DNA of 64,000 bases from an uncultured Saprospiraceae bacterium. Its GTDB lineage: Bacteria; Bacteroidota; Bacteroidia; Chitinophagales; Saprospiraceae. The DNA is taken from assembly GCA_938007965.1 (NCBI GenBank), contig CALLMH010000006.1, positions 1 through 64,000 on the forward strand. The letters are read 5' to 3'. The notes under the pieces are model-generated. The model worked only from the letters and a program-made list of their open reading frames with translations, had not been told where the DNA came from and did no database searches. The position numbers and the translations under genes were made by a program. The number at the start of each line of letters is the position of its first letter. Positions within the stretch are counted from its first letter, which is position 1. This document shows positions 55,667 through 64,000 of the stretch, piece by piece.

Positions 55667-58471
55667 TTAATGAGCCTCTAGCCAGTTGTTGCCGGTGTCC
55701 ATTCCTACTAGGATGGGGACTTTAAGATTGGGCAAGGCGTTTTTCATCAAATTGTCTACGAGAGTCTTTAGTTTTTCTAGTTCCGGTTTATATACGTCAA
55801 ATACGAGTTCATCATGTACCTGAAGGATCATCTTTGATTTTAGGTTTTGATTTTTCATTTCTTTGTGGATGTTGATCATCGCTATTTTGATCATATCAGC
55901 TGCGGTTCCTTGTATGGGTGTATTGATCGCCATACGCTCTGCATTACTTCTAGTAAGGCCATTTTTACTATTGATATCACGTAGGTTTCTTCTTCTACCG
56001 AGCATGGTCTTTACGTATCCATTTTCTCTAGCGAACTCTTTGGTTTCGTCCATATATCGCTTGAGACCTTTGAACTGATTAAAATAATTTTCAATTAGTT
56101 CGGTTGCTTCCTTTCTCTTGATGCCCAGTTGTTTGCTGAGATTAGTTGCCCCGGCTCCGTAGGTGATAGAGAAGTTTACTGTTTTGGCGTTTCTTCTTTG
56201 GTTAGCCGTAACTTCATCATATGGTGTTTCGTAGACTTTGGCCGCTGTAGCTCGGTGGAAGTCATTTCCTTGGATAAATGCATCCATCATCGCTTCATCT
56301 CCGCTGATCTCTGCGATCAATCTCAACTCTATCTGAGAATAGTCGGCAGCCAGTAGTATATGATCTTCGTCTCTCGGCTCGAATGCCTTTCTTATCTCTC
56401 TGCCCGCTTCATCTCTGATCGGGATATTCTGCAAGTTGGGTTTGTCGGAGCTCAATCGCCCAGTCGCGGCACGTGCCTGATTGAAGTTACTGTGTATGCG
56501 ACCTGTCTTAGGGTTGATCATCAATGGCAGTGCATCTACGTAAGTTGATTTTAGTTTGCTGTATTTTCTATATGTCAATATTTTATTTACGATCTCGTGT
56601 TGTGGTGCTAGTTCAGTCAGTTTTTCCACATCGGTAGAATACTGTCCGCTACTTGTTTTTTTCCATCTATAAGGGATTTCCATCCGGTCGAATAGTACCT
56701 GCCCTACCTGCTTCGGAGAGCCAATGTTGAAGTCCACACCAGCGTCTGTATAGATTTCTTTTTTGATGCCATCGATCATATCGCCCAATTTCACAGAGTA
56801 TTCATTGAGAAATTCTTTATTGATTCTTACTCCTTCGAATTCTATATCTGTCAATACCTTGATCAGTGGAGCCTCCATCGTATGGTATAGATTTAGGATT
56901 TCATTTTCCTTCATCATCTCTGTGAATGGAGCCTTGAGTCTTAGTGTCATATCTGCATCTTCACCAGCATATTCTTTTACTTTTTCGATGTCTACATCAC
57001 GCATCGTGAGCTGATTCTTACCTGCCTTACCGATTATATCTGTAATCGGAACCATCTTGTAGTCGAGATATGCTTCTGCGAGATAATCGAGCTTGTGTCT
57101 TAAGTCTGGTTCACAGAGATAATGCGCGATCATCGTATCAAAAAACTTGCCATCCAATTCTACATCATACCACTTCATGATCAATGCATCATACTTGATA
57201 TTCTGTCCTACTAGTTCGATTTCTTTGTCTTCTAGTACACTCTTGAATTCTGCACAGATAGATTTGGCCTCTGCCTGATCTTCGGGGATCGGCACATAAT
57301 AGGCTACTCCCTCTTCGTAAGAGAATACAAGACCGACCAACTCCGCAATATTCGCATCTATGTTAGTGGTCTCCGTATCAAAAGAAAATGATTTCAACTT
57401 TTCGAGCTTACCGACAAGATCTTTTCTCAATTCTGGTGTGTCGATCAATTGATAATCGTGCTTCAAGGTCGTGATATCTTGTTTCGCTACTGAATAGGTC
57501 TTTTTTACTTTTTTGATATCGGCTGTAGACGCTCGCTCGTAAGTGGCAAATAGATCTCCCTGCTTTGCCGTTGGTCCAGCGTTTTCTCCTTGTCCTAGTA
57601 TCTGAGTAGCCAGTGATCGGAACTCTAGCTCTTTGAATAGTTCTTCTAATTTCGGCTTATCGAACGGTTCGAGAATATATTTCTGGGCGTCAAACTGTAT
57701 CGGAACATTCAAGTCGATGGTCGCCAATCTGTATGACAACCTAGCTTGATCTGAGAATTTTTCTAAGTTCTCTTTTTGCTTTCCTTTTAATTGGTCCGTA
57801 CCTGCCAGGATTCCCTCCATCGTACCGAATTGCTTCAATAGTTTGACCGCTGTCTTAGGTCCTACCCCAGGTACTCCTGGAATATTATCCACACTATCAC
57901 CTTGCAGTCCTAGCACATCTATCACCTTGAGTACGTCATCAATATCCCACTTTTCTTTTATTTCTTTTTCGCCGAGGATATCTACGCCATTGCCTTGTCT
58001 TGATGGCTTATACATGAATATATTCTCAGATACCAACTGCGCATAATCTTTATCTGGAGTCACCATATACACTTTGAATCCTTCTTTTTCCGCTTGTTTG
58101 GATAGTGTGCCTATAGTGTCATCGGCTTCGTAATTGGGTACTTCTACTATCGGAATATTAAATGCTTCTACGATCTGCCGTATATATGGGAATGCTGCCC
58201 TGATATCTTCTGGAGTTTCTTCTCTTCCGGCCTTATATTCTGGAAAGAAATCATGGCGAAATGTTCCGCCAGGAGGATCGAAAGCTACTGCGATGTGCGT
58301 CGGCTTCTGATTGACCAATAGGTCCCAAAGTGTCCTTACAAATCCTGTAATCGCCGAGGTATTAAGCCCTTTTGAGTTGATGAGAGGCCTAGTGATAAAT
58401 GCAAAATGTGCACGATATACTAATGCATTACCATCAAGTAGAAAGAGTTTTTTTTCGCTATTGTCCGCCAT
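55667..58471 (-). CDS. polA: DNA polymerase I
   Basis: 934 residues with three domains: 5'-3' exonuclease (1-290; LDGNALVYRAHFAF, EADDTIGTLSKQAE, GVPGVGPKTAVKLL), 3'-5' exonuclease (about 330-510; DTETTN retains the DxE pair, and SDMLR-like end AGEDADMTLRL), and a family A polymerase (about 560-934; YSQIELRLIAEISGD, RRNAKTVNFSITYG and VHDELVF). The exonuclease acidic residues are intact, so proofreading should work. It repairs gaps and processes Okazaki fragments. Downstream lies a hairpin-repeat element. Confidence 0.97.
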   Translation of the reverse strand: MADNSEKKLFLLDGNALVYRAHFAFITRPLINSKGLNTSAITGFVRTLWDLLVNQKPTHIAVAFDPPGGTFRHDFFPEYKAGREETPEDIRAAFPYIRQIVEAFNIPIVEVPNYEADDTIGTLSKQAEKEGFKVYMVTPDKDYAQLVSENIFMYKPSRQGNGVDILGEKEIKEKWDIDDVLKVIDVLGLQGDSVDNIPGVPGVGPKTAVKLLKQFGTMEGILAGTDQLKGKQKENLEKFSDQARLSYRLATIDLNVPIQFDAQKYILEPFDKPKLEELFKELEFRSLATQILGQGENAGPTAKQGDLFATYERASTADIKKVKKTYSVAKQDITTLKHDYQLIDTPELRKDLVGKLEKLKSFSFDTETTNIDANIAELVGLVFSYEEGVAYYVPIPEDQAEAKSICAEFKSVLEDKEIELVGQNIKYDALIMKWYDVELDGKFFDTMIAHYLCEPDLRHKLDYLAEAYLDYKMVPITDIIGKAGKNQLTMRDVDIEKVKEYAGEDADMTLRLKAPFTEMMKENEILNLYHTMEAPLIKVLTDIEFEGVRINKEFLNEYSVKLGDMIDGIKKEIYTDAGVDFNIGSPKQVGQVLFDRMEIPYRWKKTSSGQYSTDVEKLTELAPQHEIVNKILTYRKYSKLKSTYVDALPLMINPKTGRIHSNFNQARAATGRLSSDKPNLQNIPIRDEAGREIRKAFEPRDEDHILLAADYSQIELRLIAEISGDEAMMDAFIQGNDFHRATAAKVYETPYDEVTANQRRNAKTVNFSITYGAGATNLSKQLGIKRKEATELIENYFNQFKGLKRYMDETKEFARENGYVKTMLGRRRNLRDINSKNGLTRSNAERMAINTPIQGTAADMIKIAMINIHKEMKNQNLKSKMILQVHDELVFDVYKPELEKLKTLVDNLMKNALPNLKVPILVGMDTGNNWLEAH

Positions 58472-58778
58472 ATCTAGGTTGTTTTCAGTTGGAAAGTGTC
58501 ATGCAATTGGATATTGCGAATACACTTTATTATATCATTTTTCGAATGGCTAAAGTACGAGAAAAAAATTGTCCTATGATGCTAATCAGAAGCATTTCAA
58601 AAAGAAGACCAGATCTTAAATGTGTATCCACAATGACGGATTGATCTATTTTTAAGATCTAAAAATCTAATTCTCGACAATCGAAGCCTTTTTAATCTTA
58701 TTTTAGCCAAAATATTCAATGAATGGGCGCTTGAATTTTTTAATAATTTTGGTGCTGCTTATTGCTAATGCTACAAAT
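58472..58778. other. Intergenic region between polA and the second TlpA gene
   Basis: Divergent 307-base region. It contains a few short open frames, of which none has support. No clear -33/-7 pair was found; TAATTTTG at 58744-58751 matches the -7 pattern but its -33 spacing is poor. Confidence 0.4.
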
Positions 58779-59306
58779 ATGAAAAAGACTTTTTCTATCA
58801 TTACAAACGTTGTCCTCGGTCTGCTTATTCTTGGTTTCATAGGGTATAAAGTCTATATCATGCCTAAGTTTGGCGATGGTGAGAAAGTCCCAAGTTTCAC
58901 GACTACACTGATCAATGGTGCCACTTTTTCTCTAGAAGATTTGAATGGTCAGTATGTATTGCTGGATTTTTGGGGGTCTTGGTGTGGGCCATGTCGCCAA
59001 GAAAGTCCCAAACTGGTGAATCTACATCAAAAATTCTATGGTAAAAAATTTAAAGAGGCTAGTGGGTTTGATATTGTATCTGTGGCAATAGAAACCAATG
59101 AATCACGATGGAAAAAAGCCATCCAAAGAGACCAACTTAATTGGCCGTACCATATAGTTCAGCTAGACCGGTTCGATGGTCGCATCGCCAAGCAATATGG
59201 AGTCAAGGAGATACCTACAAAGTACCTGTTAGACACGGACGGTTCGGTATTGCTGGTGAATCCTAGCTTCAGTGAGTTGGATGCATTTTTAGCTGGTAAG
59301 ATGTAA
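58779..59306 (+). CDS. TlpA-like membrane-anchored thioredoxin
   Basis: 175 residues from the ATG at 58779 (MKKTFSII), preferred because it begins a clean membrane anchor; an upstream ATG at 58719 would add a second hydrophobic stretch. One N-terminal helix, then the thioredoxin fold with C69-C72 in FWGSWCGPCRQE and cis-Pro in VKEIPTKYLLDTDG. It should reduce or resolve disulfides in the periplasm. It is the second TlpA-type protein in the window and stands alone. Confidence 0.88.
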   Translation: MKKTFSIITNVVLGLLILGFIGYKVYIMPKFGDGEKVPSFTTTLINGATFSLEDLNGQYVLLDFWGSWCGPCRQESPKLVNLHQKFYGKKFKEASGFDIVSVAIETNESRWKKAIQRDQLNWPYHIVQLDRFDGRIAKQYGVKEIPTKYLLDTDGSVLLVNPSFSELDAFLAGKM

Positions 59307-59555
59307 TAGAAGAGATTGATTTGACAAGTCCATTTTTGGGTTCAATTCATGCTATAAAGTGTTCTAATTTATATATTACTTCCTTCACTCCTTCCATAAT
59401 ATCATCCGACTCTTCGAATTATCCTCGAGTCTTGTATGATATTTCATGTGTGTTTTTAGATTGACCCACAATTATTATCTACGACAAATACCTTGGGTAT
59501 GTTACTATCCGTTTTTAATTACTGTGTCAGATAGAAGCCAATTCTATAAGAATAG

Positions 59556-59563
59556 TATTTTTG
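59556..59563 (+). promoter_or_regulatory. Possible -7 element of the TPR lipoprotein gene
   Basis: TATTTTTG matches TAnnTTTG, 36 bases before the ATG. No convincing TTG upstream. Confidence 0.3.
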
Positions 59564-59599
59564 CAGTCGAGCTATTGAAAAACGCTTTAATAAGAACAA

Positions 59600-60637
59600 A
59601 TGAATAGAATGAAAAAGATATATAAAGTTTCGATTATGGTTTTGCTTTCGATGGTGATCATAGCATGTGGTGGCGAAAAGAAGAAAGCAAAAAGTCCCGT
59701 AAGTACAGGGGATAATCTTGTAGATCAATTGACAGAACAAATAAACGCAGATCCGAATAATCCAGAGTTACTATACCAGCGAGCAAATACACTTCACGAA
59801 AAAGAAGAATATGAAGCGTCTATTAGAGACTTAACCAAAGCGATGTCTCTAGATTCGCTACAGCCAAAATACTATCATCTGCTTTCTGATAGCTATATGG
59901 ACTATTTCAAATCTAGAAAGGCATTAGATGTGATGGAAGAGGCTGGGCGATTATTCAATGAACGGATTCCTACTCTGCTCAAACTATCAGAAACGCAGAT
60001 GCTGCTCAGTCAATATGAAAACAGCGTATTCACTGTAAATGAAATCCTCCGATTGGATCCTCAGAACAATGAGGCCTACTTCATGTTGGGGATGAACTTC
60101 CGAGCGATGGGCCAGACCAATAAAGCAATAAACAGCTTCCAGACTGCGGTAGAAAATGATCCTGAGATGGTGGATGCTTGGCTCATCTTAGGCGAACTGC
60201 ACGAAAAGAATGGTTCTGGAGATCCGATGAAATACTATAGAAATGCTCTTATGGTGTCTCCAGATAATCCGCAAGTGCTGCATTCGATGGCCTTCCACCT
60301 TCAAAACAATGGGGATATTCCAGGCGCAATCAAACTATACAAGGAAATCTCAGTAAAAAATAGACAATATACCGATGCGTATATCAATGCAGGAATATTA
60401 TATATAGAACAAGACAGCCTGGAGCAAGCATTTGAGCAGATGAATATCTTAGCGGGCGTACAGCCCGAAAATCCATTTGCCTATTATTATAGAGGAGTCA
60501 TTCATAAGGCATATGGAAATTATGAATCCGCTGAGATAGACCTTCAGAATGCAGTAAATCTACAACCGCTATTTACCCAAGCAAAAGAAGAATTAGCTAT
60601 AGTCCAAGACCTTATTGCAAAAAATAATCAAGGATAA
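59600..60637 (+). CDS. TPR-repeat lipoprotein
   Basis: 345 residues with lipobox VIIAC (C23) and a short Lys-rich linker. The rest is about eight TPR motifs; clear examples are YQRANTLHEKEEYEASIRDL (as NTLHEKEEYEASI), the EAYFMLGMNFRAMGQTNKAI repeat and the final AYYYRGVIHKAYGNYESAEIDL repeat. Probably a periplasmic-facing scaffold protein. ATG at 59600 or 59609 both fit. No enzymatic residues seen. Confidence 0.85.
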   Translation: MNRMKKIYKVSIMVLLSMVIIACGGEKKKAKSPVSTGDNLVDQLTEQINADPNNPELLYQRANTLHEKEEYEASIRDLTKAMSLDSLQPKYYHLLSDSYMDYFKSRKALDVMEEAGRLFNERIPTLLKLSETQMLLSQYENSVFTVNEILRLDPQNNEAYFMLGMNFRAMGQTNKAINSFQTAVENDPEMVDAWLILGELHEKNGSGDPMKYYRNALMVSPDNPQVLHSMAFHLQNNGDIPGAIKLYKEISVKNRQYTDAYINAGILYIEQDSLEQAFEQMNILAGVQPENPFAYYYRGVIHKAYGNYESAEIDLQNAVNLQPLFTQAKEELAIVQDLIAKNNQG

Positions 60638-60680
60638 TTTTTGGTTCATTAAGAAATGCAGCTATAATCGGTATTATCAC

Positions 60681-60707
60681 TTGATTACGGTAATATTGTT
60701 AATTTTG
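60681..60707 (+). promoter_or_regulatory. rluB promoter
   Basis: TTG (60681-60683), 16 bases, then TAATTTTG (60700-60707). Twenty bases before the GTG start. Confidence 0.55.
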
Positions 60708-60727
60708 CATTCTAAAAATCCGAATAC

Positions 60728-61465
60728 GTGAGACTCAATAAATATATAGCACATAGTGGAGTATGCAGTCGAAGAGCGGCCGCTGAATTAGTGAAGAATG
60801 GGGAGATATCCGTAAATGGAGCTATCGAACTGAATCCATCGTATATGGTCGAAGAATCTGATCTCGTAGAATATAAAGGCCGGAAACTGGAACAAGAAAA
60901 AAATAAAGTCTACCTATTGCTCAATAAACCCGCAGGATTCGTGACTACACTAGATGATGAACAAGGGCGAAAAACAGTCATGGATCTCGTAAAGAAAAAA
61001 GTGTCTGAACGGGTATATCCCATTGGTCGATTAGATATGAACACGAGCGGTCTCCTCCTCCTCACCAATGATGGGGATCTCGCGCACAAGCTGTCACATC
61101 CTAGTCAAGAAATCATCAAAATCTATCATGTCACGCTCAATAATGATATCACTGATGAAGATATCCAGAAAGTAAGAGACGGTCTCGAACTAGAAGATGG
61201 TCTCGCCATAGTAGATAAGATAGATAGGATAAAAGGCGGTGAGGCCAATGAGGTGGGATTGCAACTGCATATGGGCAAAAACCGGATCGTCAGGAGAATA
61301 TTCGAGCATCTTGGCTATCATGTGAATAGACTAGATAGAACTTATTATGCGGGACTGACTAAAAAAGATCTTCCTAGAGGATTTTCAAGATTTCTAAGCA
61401 AACAAGAAATAATCGGGCTAAGACACTTCAATAAAAAAGGGCAGAAAGGTATTAAAGAACAATAA
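60728..61465 (+). CDS. RsuA/RluB-family pseudouridine synthase
   Basis: 245 residues with N-terminal S4 domain (RLNKYIAHSGVCSRRAAAEL, as SGVCSRRAA) and the catalytic Asp D103 in PIGRLDMNTSGLLLLTNDG. The C-terminal basic segment follows RMF-type motif NRIVRRIFEHLGY. It modifies U2605-type sites in 23S rRNA or U516 in 16S; the two cannot be told apart here, though RluB is favoured. Start is GTG at 60728. Confidence 0.92.
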   Translation: MRLNKYIAHSGVCSRRAAAELVKNGEISVNGAIELNPSYMVEESDLVEYKGRKLEQEKNKVYLLLNKPAGFVTTLDDEQGRKTVMDLVKKKVSERVYPIGRLDMNTSGLLLLTNDGDLAHKLSHPSQEIIKIYHVTLNNDITDEDIQKVRDGLELEDGLAIVDKIDRIKGGEANEVGLQLHMGKNRIVRRIFEHLGYHVNRLDRTYYAGLTKKDLPRGFSRFLSKQEIIGLRHFNKKGQKGIKEQ

Positions 61466-61487
61466 GTGATAGATTTTTTGGAGAATA

Positions 61488-61814
61488 TTACAAAGAGAAG
61501 CTTTCTCCGCATCCGCATGTTCTTGAAGCATTGGGATTGTTGAAATAAAAACCCTTACCATCTAGCCCGCCAGAAAACTCTAAGGTAGTATTACACACGT
61601 ATAAAAAAGATCTAAGGTCCGTTACGATCTTGACTCCATTGTCTTCGAATACTTGATCGCCTTCCTTGTCGGTGGTATCAAAGTCCATATCGTAAGTCAG
61701 ACCACTGCACCCACCACTAGTGACCGCTACACGAATGAAGTGCTCATCACCTATCTCACCAGAAGATTTTAATTCTTGAATTTTATCTTTTGCAGAATCA
61801 GAAACAAATAACAT
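61488..61814 (-). CDS. A-type iron-sulfur carrier (ErpA/IscA family)
   Basis: 108 residues. The three cluster-binding cysteines are present: C36 in SGGCSGLTY, and C100 and C102 in TCGCGESF. Carries Fe-S clusters to target proteins. It is convergent with the pseudouridine synthase gene. Confidence 0.93.
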   Translation of the reverse strand: MLFVSDSAKDKIQELKSSGEIGDEHFIRVAVTSGGCSGLTYDMDFDTTDKEGDQVFEDNGVKIVTDLRSFLYVCNTTLEFSGGLDGKGFYFNNPNASRTCGCGESFSL

Positions 61815-62001
61815 AGTGCTTACCTTTTATTTAATATTCGATGTGTAAAAGTACTACAATCTTTTCTTTAAATAAGTTTATTGTCGTTTCAGTATTTTGA
61901 TATTAGTGATAATTTTTCTTGGAGACACAATCGCCCTATTATCATCGTAAATCAATTCGTGATGAAGTTATAGACCTATTTCTTATGATATCGAGGTGCG
62001 A

Positions 62002-62841
62002 TTAATTTAGGTTTATACAGTTGACTGGATCCGCCACAATATTGTTGAAGTCGTGTTGGGACAATAATGATTCCGAGAAATCTACTTCTAGATTGATTTC
62101 TTCGACTTTCATCAATTCATCATCTTTGAATTCAAATCCTACAATTTTTAATCGATTCTGAATGGGAACATAAAATACTTTTGACGTCATCTGGTCGGTC
62201 AATACCGACAAACATAAGTTTCTATCACCAAGCCCATGATTACTATATCCTGCCTCCTCTGATATAACGTCTAACACTCCATTGCTTATTCTTGCTATTT
62301 TGAGAACGCCTCCAATATGCGGCGTTTCTATCCATACAATTTCTACGATTCCATCATTGTCGAGGTCATCTATTGCAACAATATTCAACCACCGATTAGA
62401 CTTACCAATCTCACGTATGCTTGAGTATTCTCTTATTTCCCCATCTTGAATCTTATATATCGCTATACCTGCTCCATTGGTTAGGTCGGTTCGTATTGTG
62501 ATTATTTCCATATCGCCATCGCCATCCACATCGTATAATCTCGGTCGAATATCTTCGAAAACAAAATTTTCAGCAAGTACCAATTCATAGAACGTACTGT
62601 CTCTAACGACTACTAGTTTTTCCGCTTCGATTTGATCTCCTAGTACACCATGAGAATATTTTGAAGTCGGCATTGCATATTGTGCATAGAATCTTCCATC
62701 TACACTCTTCGCTATTGCCTGTTCGGGAAGCTGATCATAGTTCAAAGCCAATAATTCTAATATACGAGGGCCCTCAGTAGTATTTGTATCACAGCTCACA
62801 ATAGCTAAAGCCAAAAAAACAAATAGAAAAACAATTCTCAT
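62002..62841 (-). CDS. FG-GAP-like lipoprotein of unknown function
   Basis: 279 residues with lipobox AIVSC (C17). Calcium-type loops DVDGDGDMEIITI (about 104-116) and DDLDNDGIVEIVWI (about 156-169) are FG-GAP/VCBS-style repeats of a beta-propeller; only two are clear, so a small or partial propeller is likely. Surface or periplasmic binding protein. Last gene of the right-hand minus-strand group. Confidence 0.65.
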   Translation of the reverse strand: MRIVFLFVFLALAIVSCDTNTTEGPRILELLALNYDQLPEQAIAKSVDGRFYAQYAMPTSKYSHGVLGDQIEAEKLVVVRDSTFYELVLAENFVFEDIRPRLYDVDGDGDMEIITIRTDLTNGAGIAIYKIQDGEIREYSSIREIGKSNRWLNIVAIDDLDNDGIVEIVWIETPHIGGVLKIARISNGVLDVISEEAGYSNHGLGDRNLCLSVLTDQMTSKVFYVPIQNRLKIVGFEFKDDELMKVEEINLEVDFSESLLSQHDFNNIVADPVNCINLN

Positions 62842-63070
62842 TTTTCAAAATTAAGGATTAGGATAGAAATGTCATGTCGCAACTTATTCGTTAAGCTGTA
62901 ATAGATTTATACTGCACACAAGATATTTAAAAACATTGATTTTCTAGTTTTTGATTATCCTGTAGCTTGAGCTCATCAGGATGTGATGAAATATCAAAAA
63001 GAAAAGTAGCTAATCGGCTGATGTTTTGATTAAGATTGGACTATAGAATTAGGATGATTATAGGGGGCTA

Positions 63071-63376
63071 CTACTTAAAAAATAAACCAATGGTCATTAA
63101 TCGTTGCTTTTTAGATTGGCTGAAAGGTATTTTGTTTTTTCCCACCTCCAAGGTTTTCATATGTAAATCAATCGACTTTATCTTACTTTGATTGACAACA
63201 TATTGTCTGTGGCACCTTATAAATATTCTATCTTTTAACAAATTCTCTACATAACTAATCTTGATTCTCAGTAAAAATGAAGTATCATCTTTAAAGGTAA
63301 ATCGACAATAATTATCCTCTGACTTCACATAGATTATATCGTTTATATTTACTTTCTGGTATACATTATTTTTCAT
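63071..63376 (-). CDS. Solo LytTR DNA-binding domain protein
   Basis: 101 residues from the only ATG in the frame, at 63376. It is a single LytTR domain: VNINDIIYVKSEDNYCRF, LLRIKISYVENLL, FIRCHRQYVVNQSKI and the last strand with KTLEVGKNKIPFSQSKKQRL. No receiver domain. The frame is open upstream to the stop of the glycosylase gene (about 25 codons, including FIFF just before the ATG), and the first beta strand seems to start before the Met, so the gene may be a remnant or use a non-standard start. It binds DNA or may work with a separate regulator. Confidence 0.7.
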   Translation of the reverse strand: MKNNVYQKVNINDIIYVKSEDNYCRFTFKDDTSFLLRIKISYVENLLKDRIFIRCHRQYVVNQSKIKSIDLHMKTLEVGKNKIPFSQSKKQRLMTIGLFFK

Positions 63377-63451
63377 AAAAAAGATGAAATCGTCTTCCTC
63401 CTTTTTATGAATTTCAGGCGAAGATGGCGTTAGGTAGAAAATAACCTCGTA

Positions 63452-64000
63452 TTAGAATTCGATCAGTTCTTTGAGCACTGGCAATACATCTTCCTCGAAC
63501 CACTTATTCTTCTTTAGCCAGATATTATTTCTCGGTGAAGGATGGGGTAGGGGAAAGTACCTCGGTAGATAAGAGTTGTAGTGATGAACAGTTTCGGTAA
63601 GTGTCGATTTTGCCGATTTTCCTAAGTAGTATTTTTGGGCATATGATCCGATTAACAATATCATTTGTGGATCGACTATTTTTTTCATGACTCGATTATG
63701 CCACAGAGGAGCACATTCTTTTCTTGGGGGAAGATCGCCAGACTTACCAGTTCCAGGATAGCAAAAACCCATCGGAAGAATAGCAAAGTTGTCAGAATTG
63801 TAGAATGCCTCATCATCTACGCCCAACCACTCCCGCAATCGATCGCCACTTTTGTCATCCCATGGTTTTCCAGTGGAATGGACAACTCTGCTGGGCGCTT
63901 GACCGATGATGATGTACTTGCTTTTTGCAGATGCTGATAATACTGGATTGGCACCATGAGAGAGAGAGCTTGCACATTCTGTACACTTTCTGATTTCTGA
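63452..64000 (-). CDS. Uracil-DNA glycosylase family protein, 5' incomplete
   Basis: The frame is open to the last base of the window (182 residues visible, start lies outside). Motifs: IIIGQAPSRVVHSTGKPWDD at about residues 30-49 of the visible part (compare GEAPGxxE of family 4/5 enzymes), SGDRLREWLG, ILPMGFCYPGTGKSGDLPPR, and the C-terminal HPSPRNNIWLKKNKWF. Two Cys (KCTEC) sit near the visible start. It removes uracil or related bases from DNA. An apparent internal start at 63838 is a TTG inside the domain and not the true beginning. Confidence 0.85.
   Translation of the reverse strand, partial: SEIRKCTECASSLSHGANPVLSASAKSKYIIIGQAPSRVVHSTGKPWDDKSGDRLREWLGVDDEAFYNSDNFAILPMGFCYPGTGKSGDLPPRKECAPLWHNRVMKKIVDPQMILLIGSYAQKYYLGKSAKSTLTETVHHYNSYLPRYFPLPHPSPRNNIWLKKNKWFEEDVLPVLKELIEF

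Noticed and set aside
58399-58644. 81-codon plus-strand frame, and a 32-codon basic frame from 58546
   Set aside because: The first overlaps the 5' end of polA in antisense; the second is too short and has no overlap or promoter support.
63452-63838. Glycosylase gene starting at 63838
   Set aside because: That codon is TTG within the conserved SGDRLREW block; the frame continues with family motifs to the edge of the window.
1-64000. CRISPR arrays, insertion sequences, prophage, integrons, rRNA, tmRNA or riboswitches
   Set aside because: No repeat-spacer arrays, transposase or integrase motifs, rRNA segments or known leader structures were seen.

Overview
This 64 kb window looks like ordinary chromosome from an AT-rich member of the Bacteroidota, possibly a Saprospiria-like lineage (order-level placement is a guess). 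Evidence: a type III glutamine synthetase, a lamin-tail protein with a FlgD-like C-terminal domain, an Omp28-like lipoprotein next to a DUF6029-like barrel, bacteroidotal RodA/YbeY/HemB variants, almost no Shine-Dalgarno sites, and several promoters of the -33 TTTG / -7 TAnnTTTG type. No prophage, insertion sequence, CRISPR array, integrase or toxin-antitoxin cassette was seen. Gene density is high and most genes are housekeeping.

Layout. 1-428: non-coding, probable dispersed repeat and a strong terminator. 429-6727: coiled-coil protein, asd, secreted lamin-tail protein, a membrane protein with a degenerate EEP nuclease fold, and a PmtA-like methyltransferase. 6979-12647: glnN with an upstream inverted repeat, an SPFH protein and ligA. 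12861-18776: a 1187-residue outer-membrane protein, a SAM methyltransferase and an O-antigen-ligase-like membrane protein. 18792-22742 (minus): peptide-type binding lipoprotein, an unlisted 39-residue membrane protein, and two bacterial PH-domain proteins, packed like an operon. 22949-28237 (plus): CNNM transporter, TMTC-like glycosyltransferase, dprA, alkaline phosphatase. 28244-32862 (minus): acpP, a 54-residue membrane protein, deoC, SPOR protein, rodA, hemB, ybeY. 33478-41631: pyk, aroB with two partners, phoH, osmC, aroA, a pterin dehydratase and a HAD phosphatase. 41839-41914: tRNA-Phe(GAA) with a textbook promoter and terminator. 42006-47913: cutC-like, an SDR39U1 epimerase, and a TlpA / beta-barrel / Omp28 envelope thiol cluster. 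48198-53090: UvrD-type helicase, LytS-type kinase, DUF2064 transferase. 53121-58471 (minus): polA, rfaE2, a glycosyltransferase, queG. 58779-64000: second TlpA, TPR lipoprotein, rluB, erpA, FG-GAP lipoprotein, a solo LytTR protein, and a uracil-DNA glycosylase gene running off the right edge.

How genes may work together. asd, aroA, aroB and pyk serve amino-acid and aromatic precursor supply. ligA, polA, the helicase, dprA and the glycosylase handle DNA. rodA, the SPOR protein, rfaE2, the glycosyltransferases and the O-antigen-ligase-like protein point to envelope and polysaccharide building. I saw no obvious large new system. The best leads are two tiny membrane proteins found by reading intergenic DNA, the TlpA/barrel/Omp28 cluster, a SAM-hydrolase-family protein without its usual catalytic triad, and a hairpin-plus-direct-repeat element behind polA.
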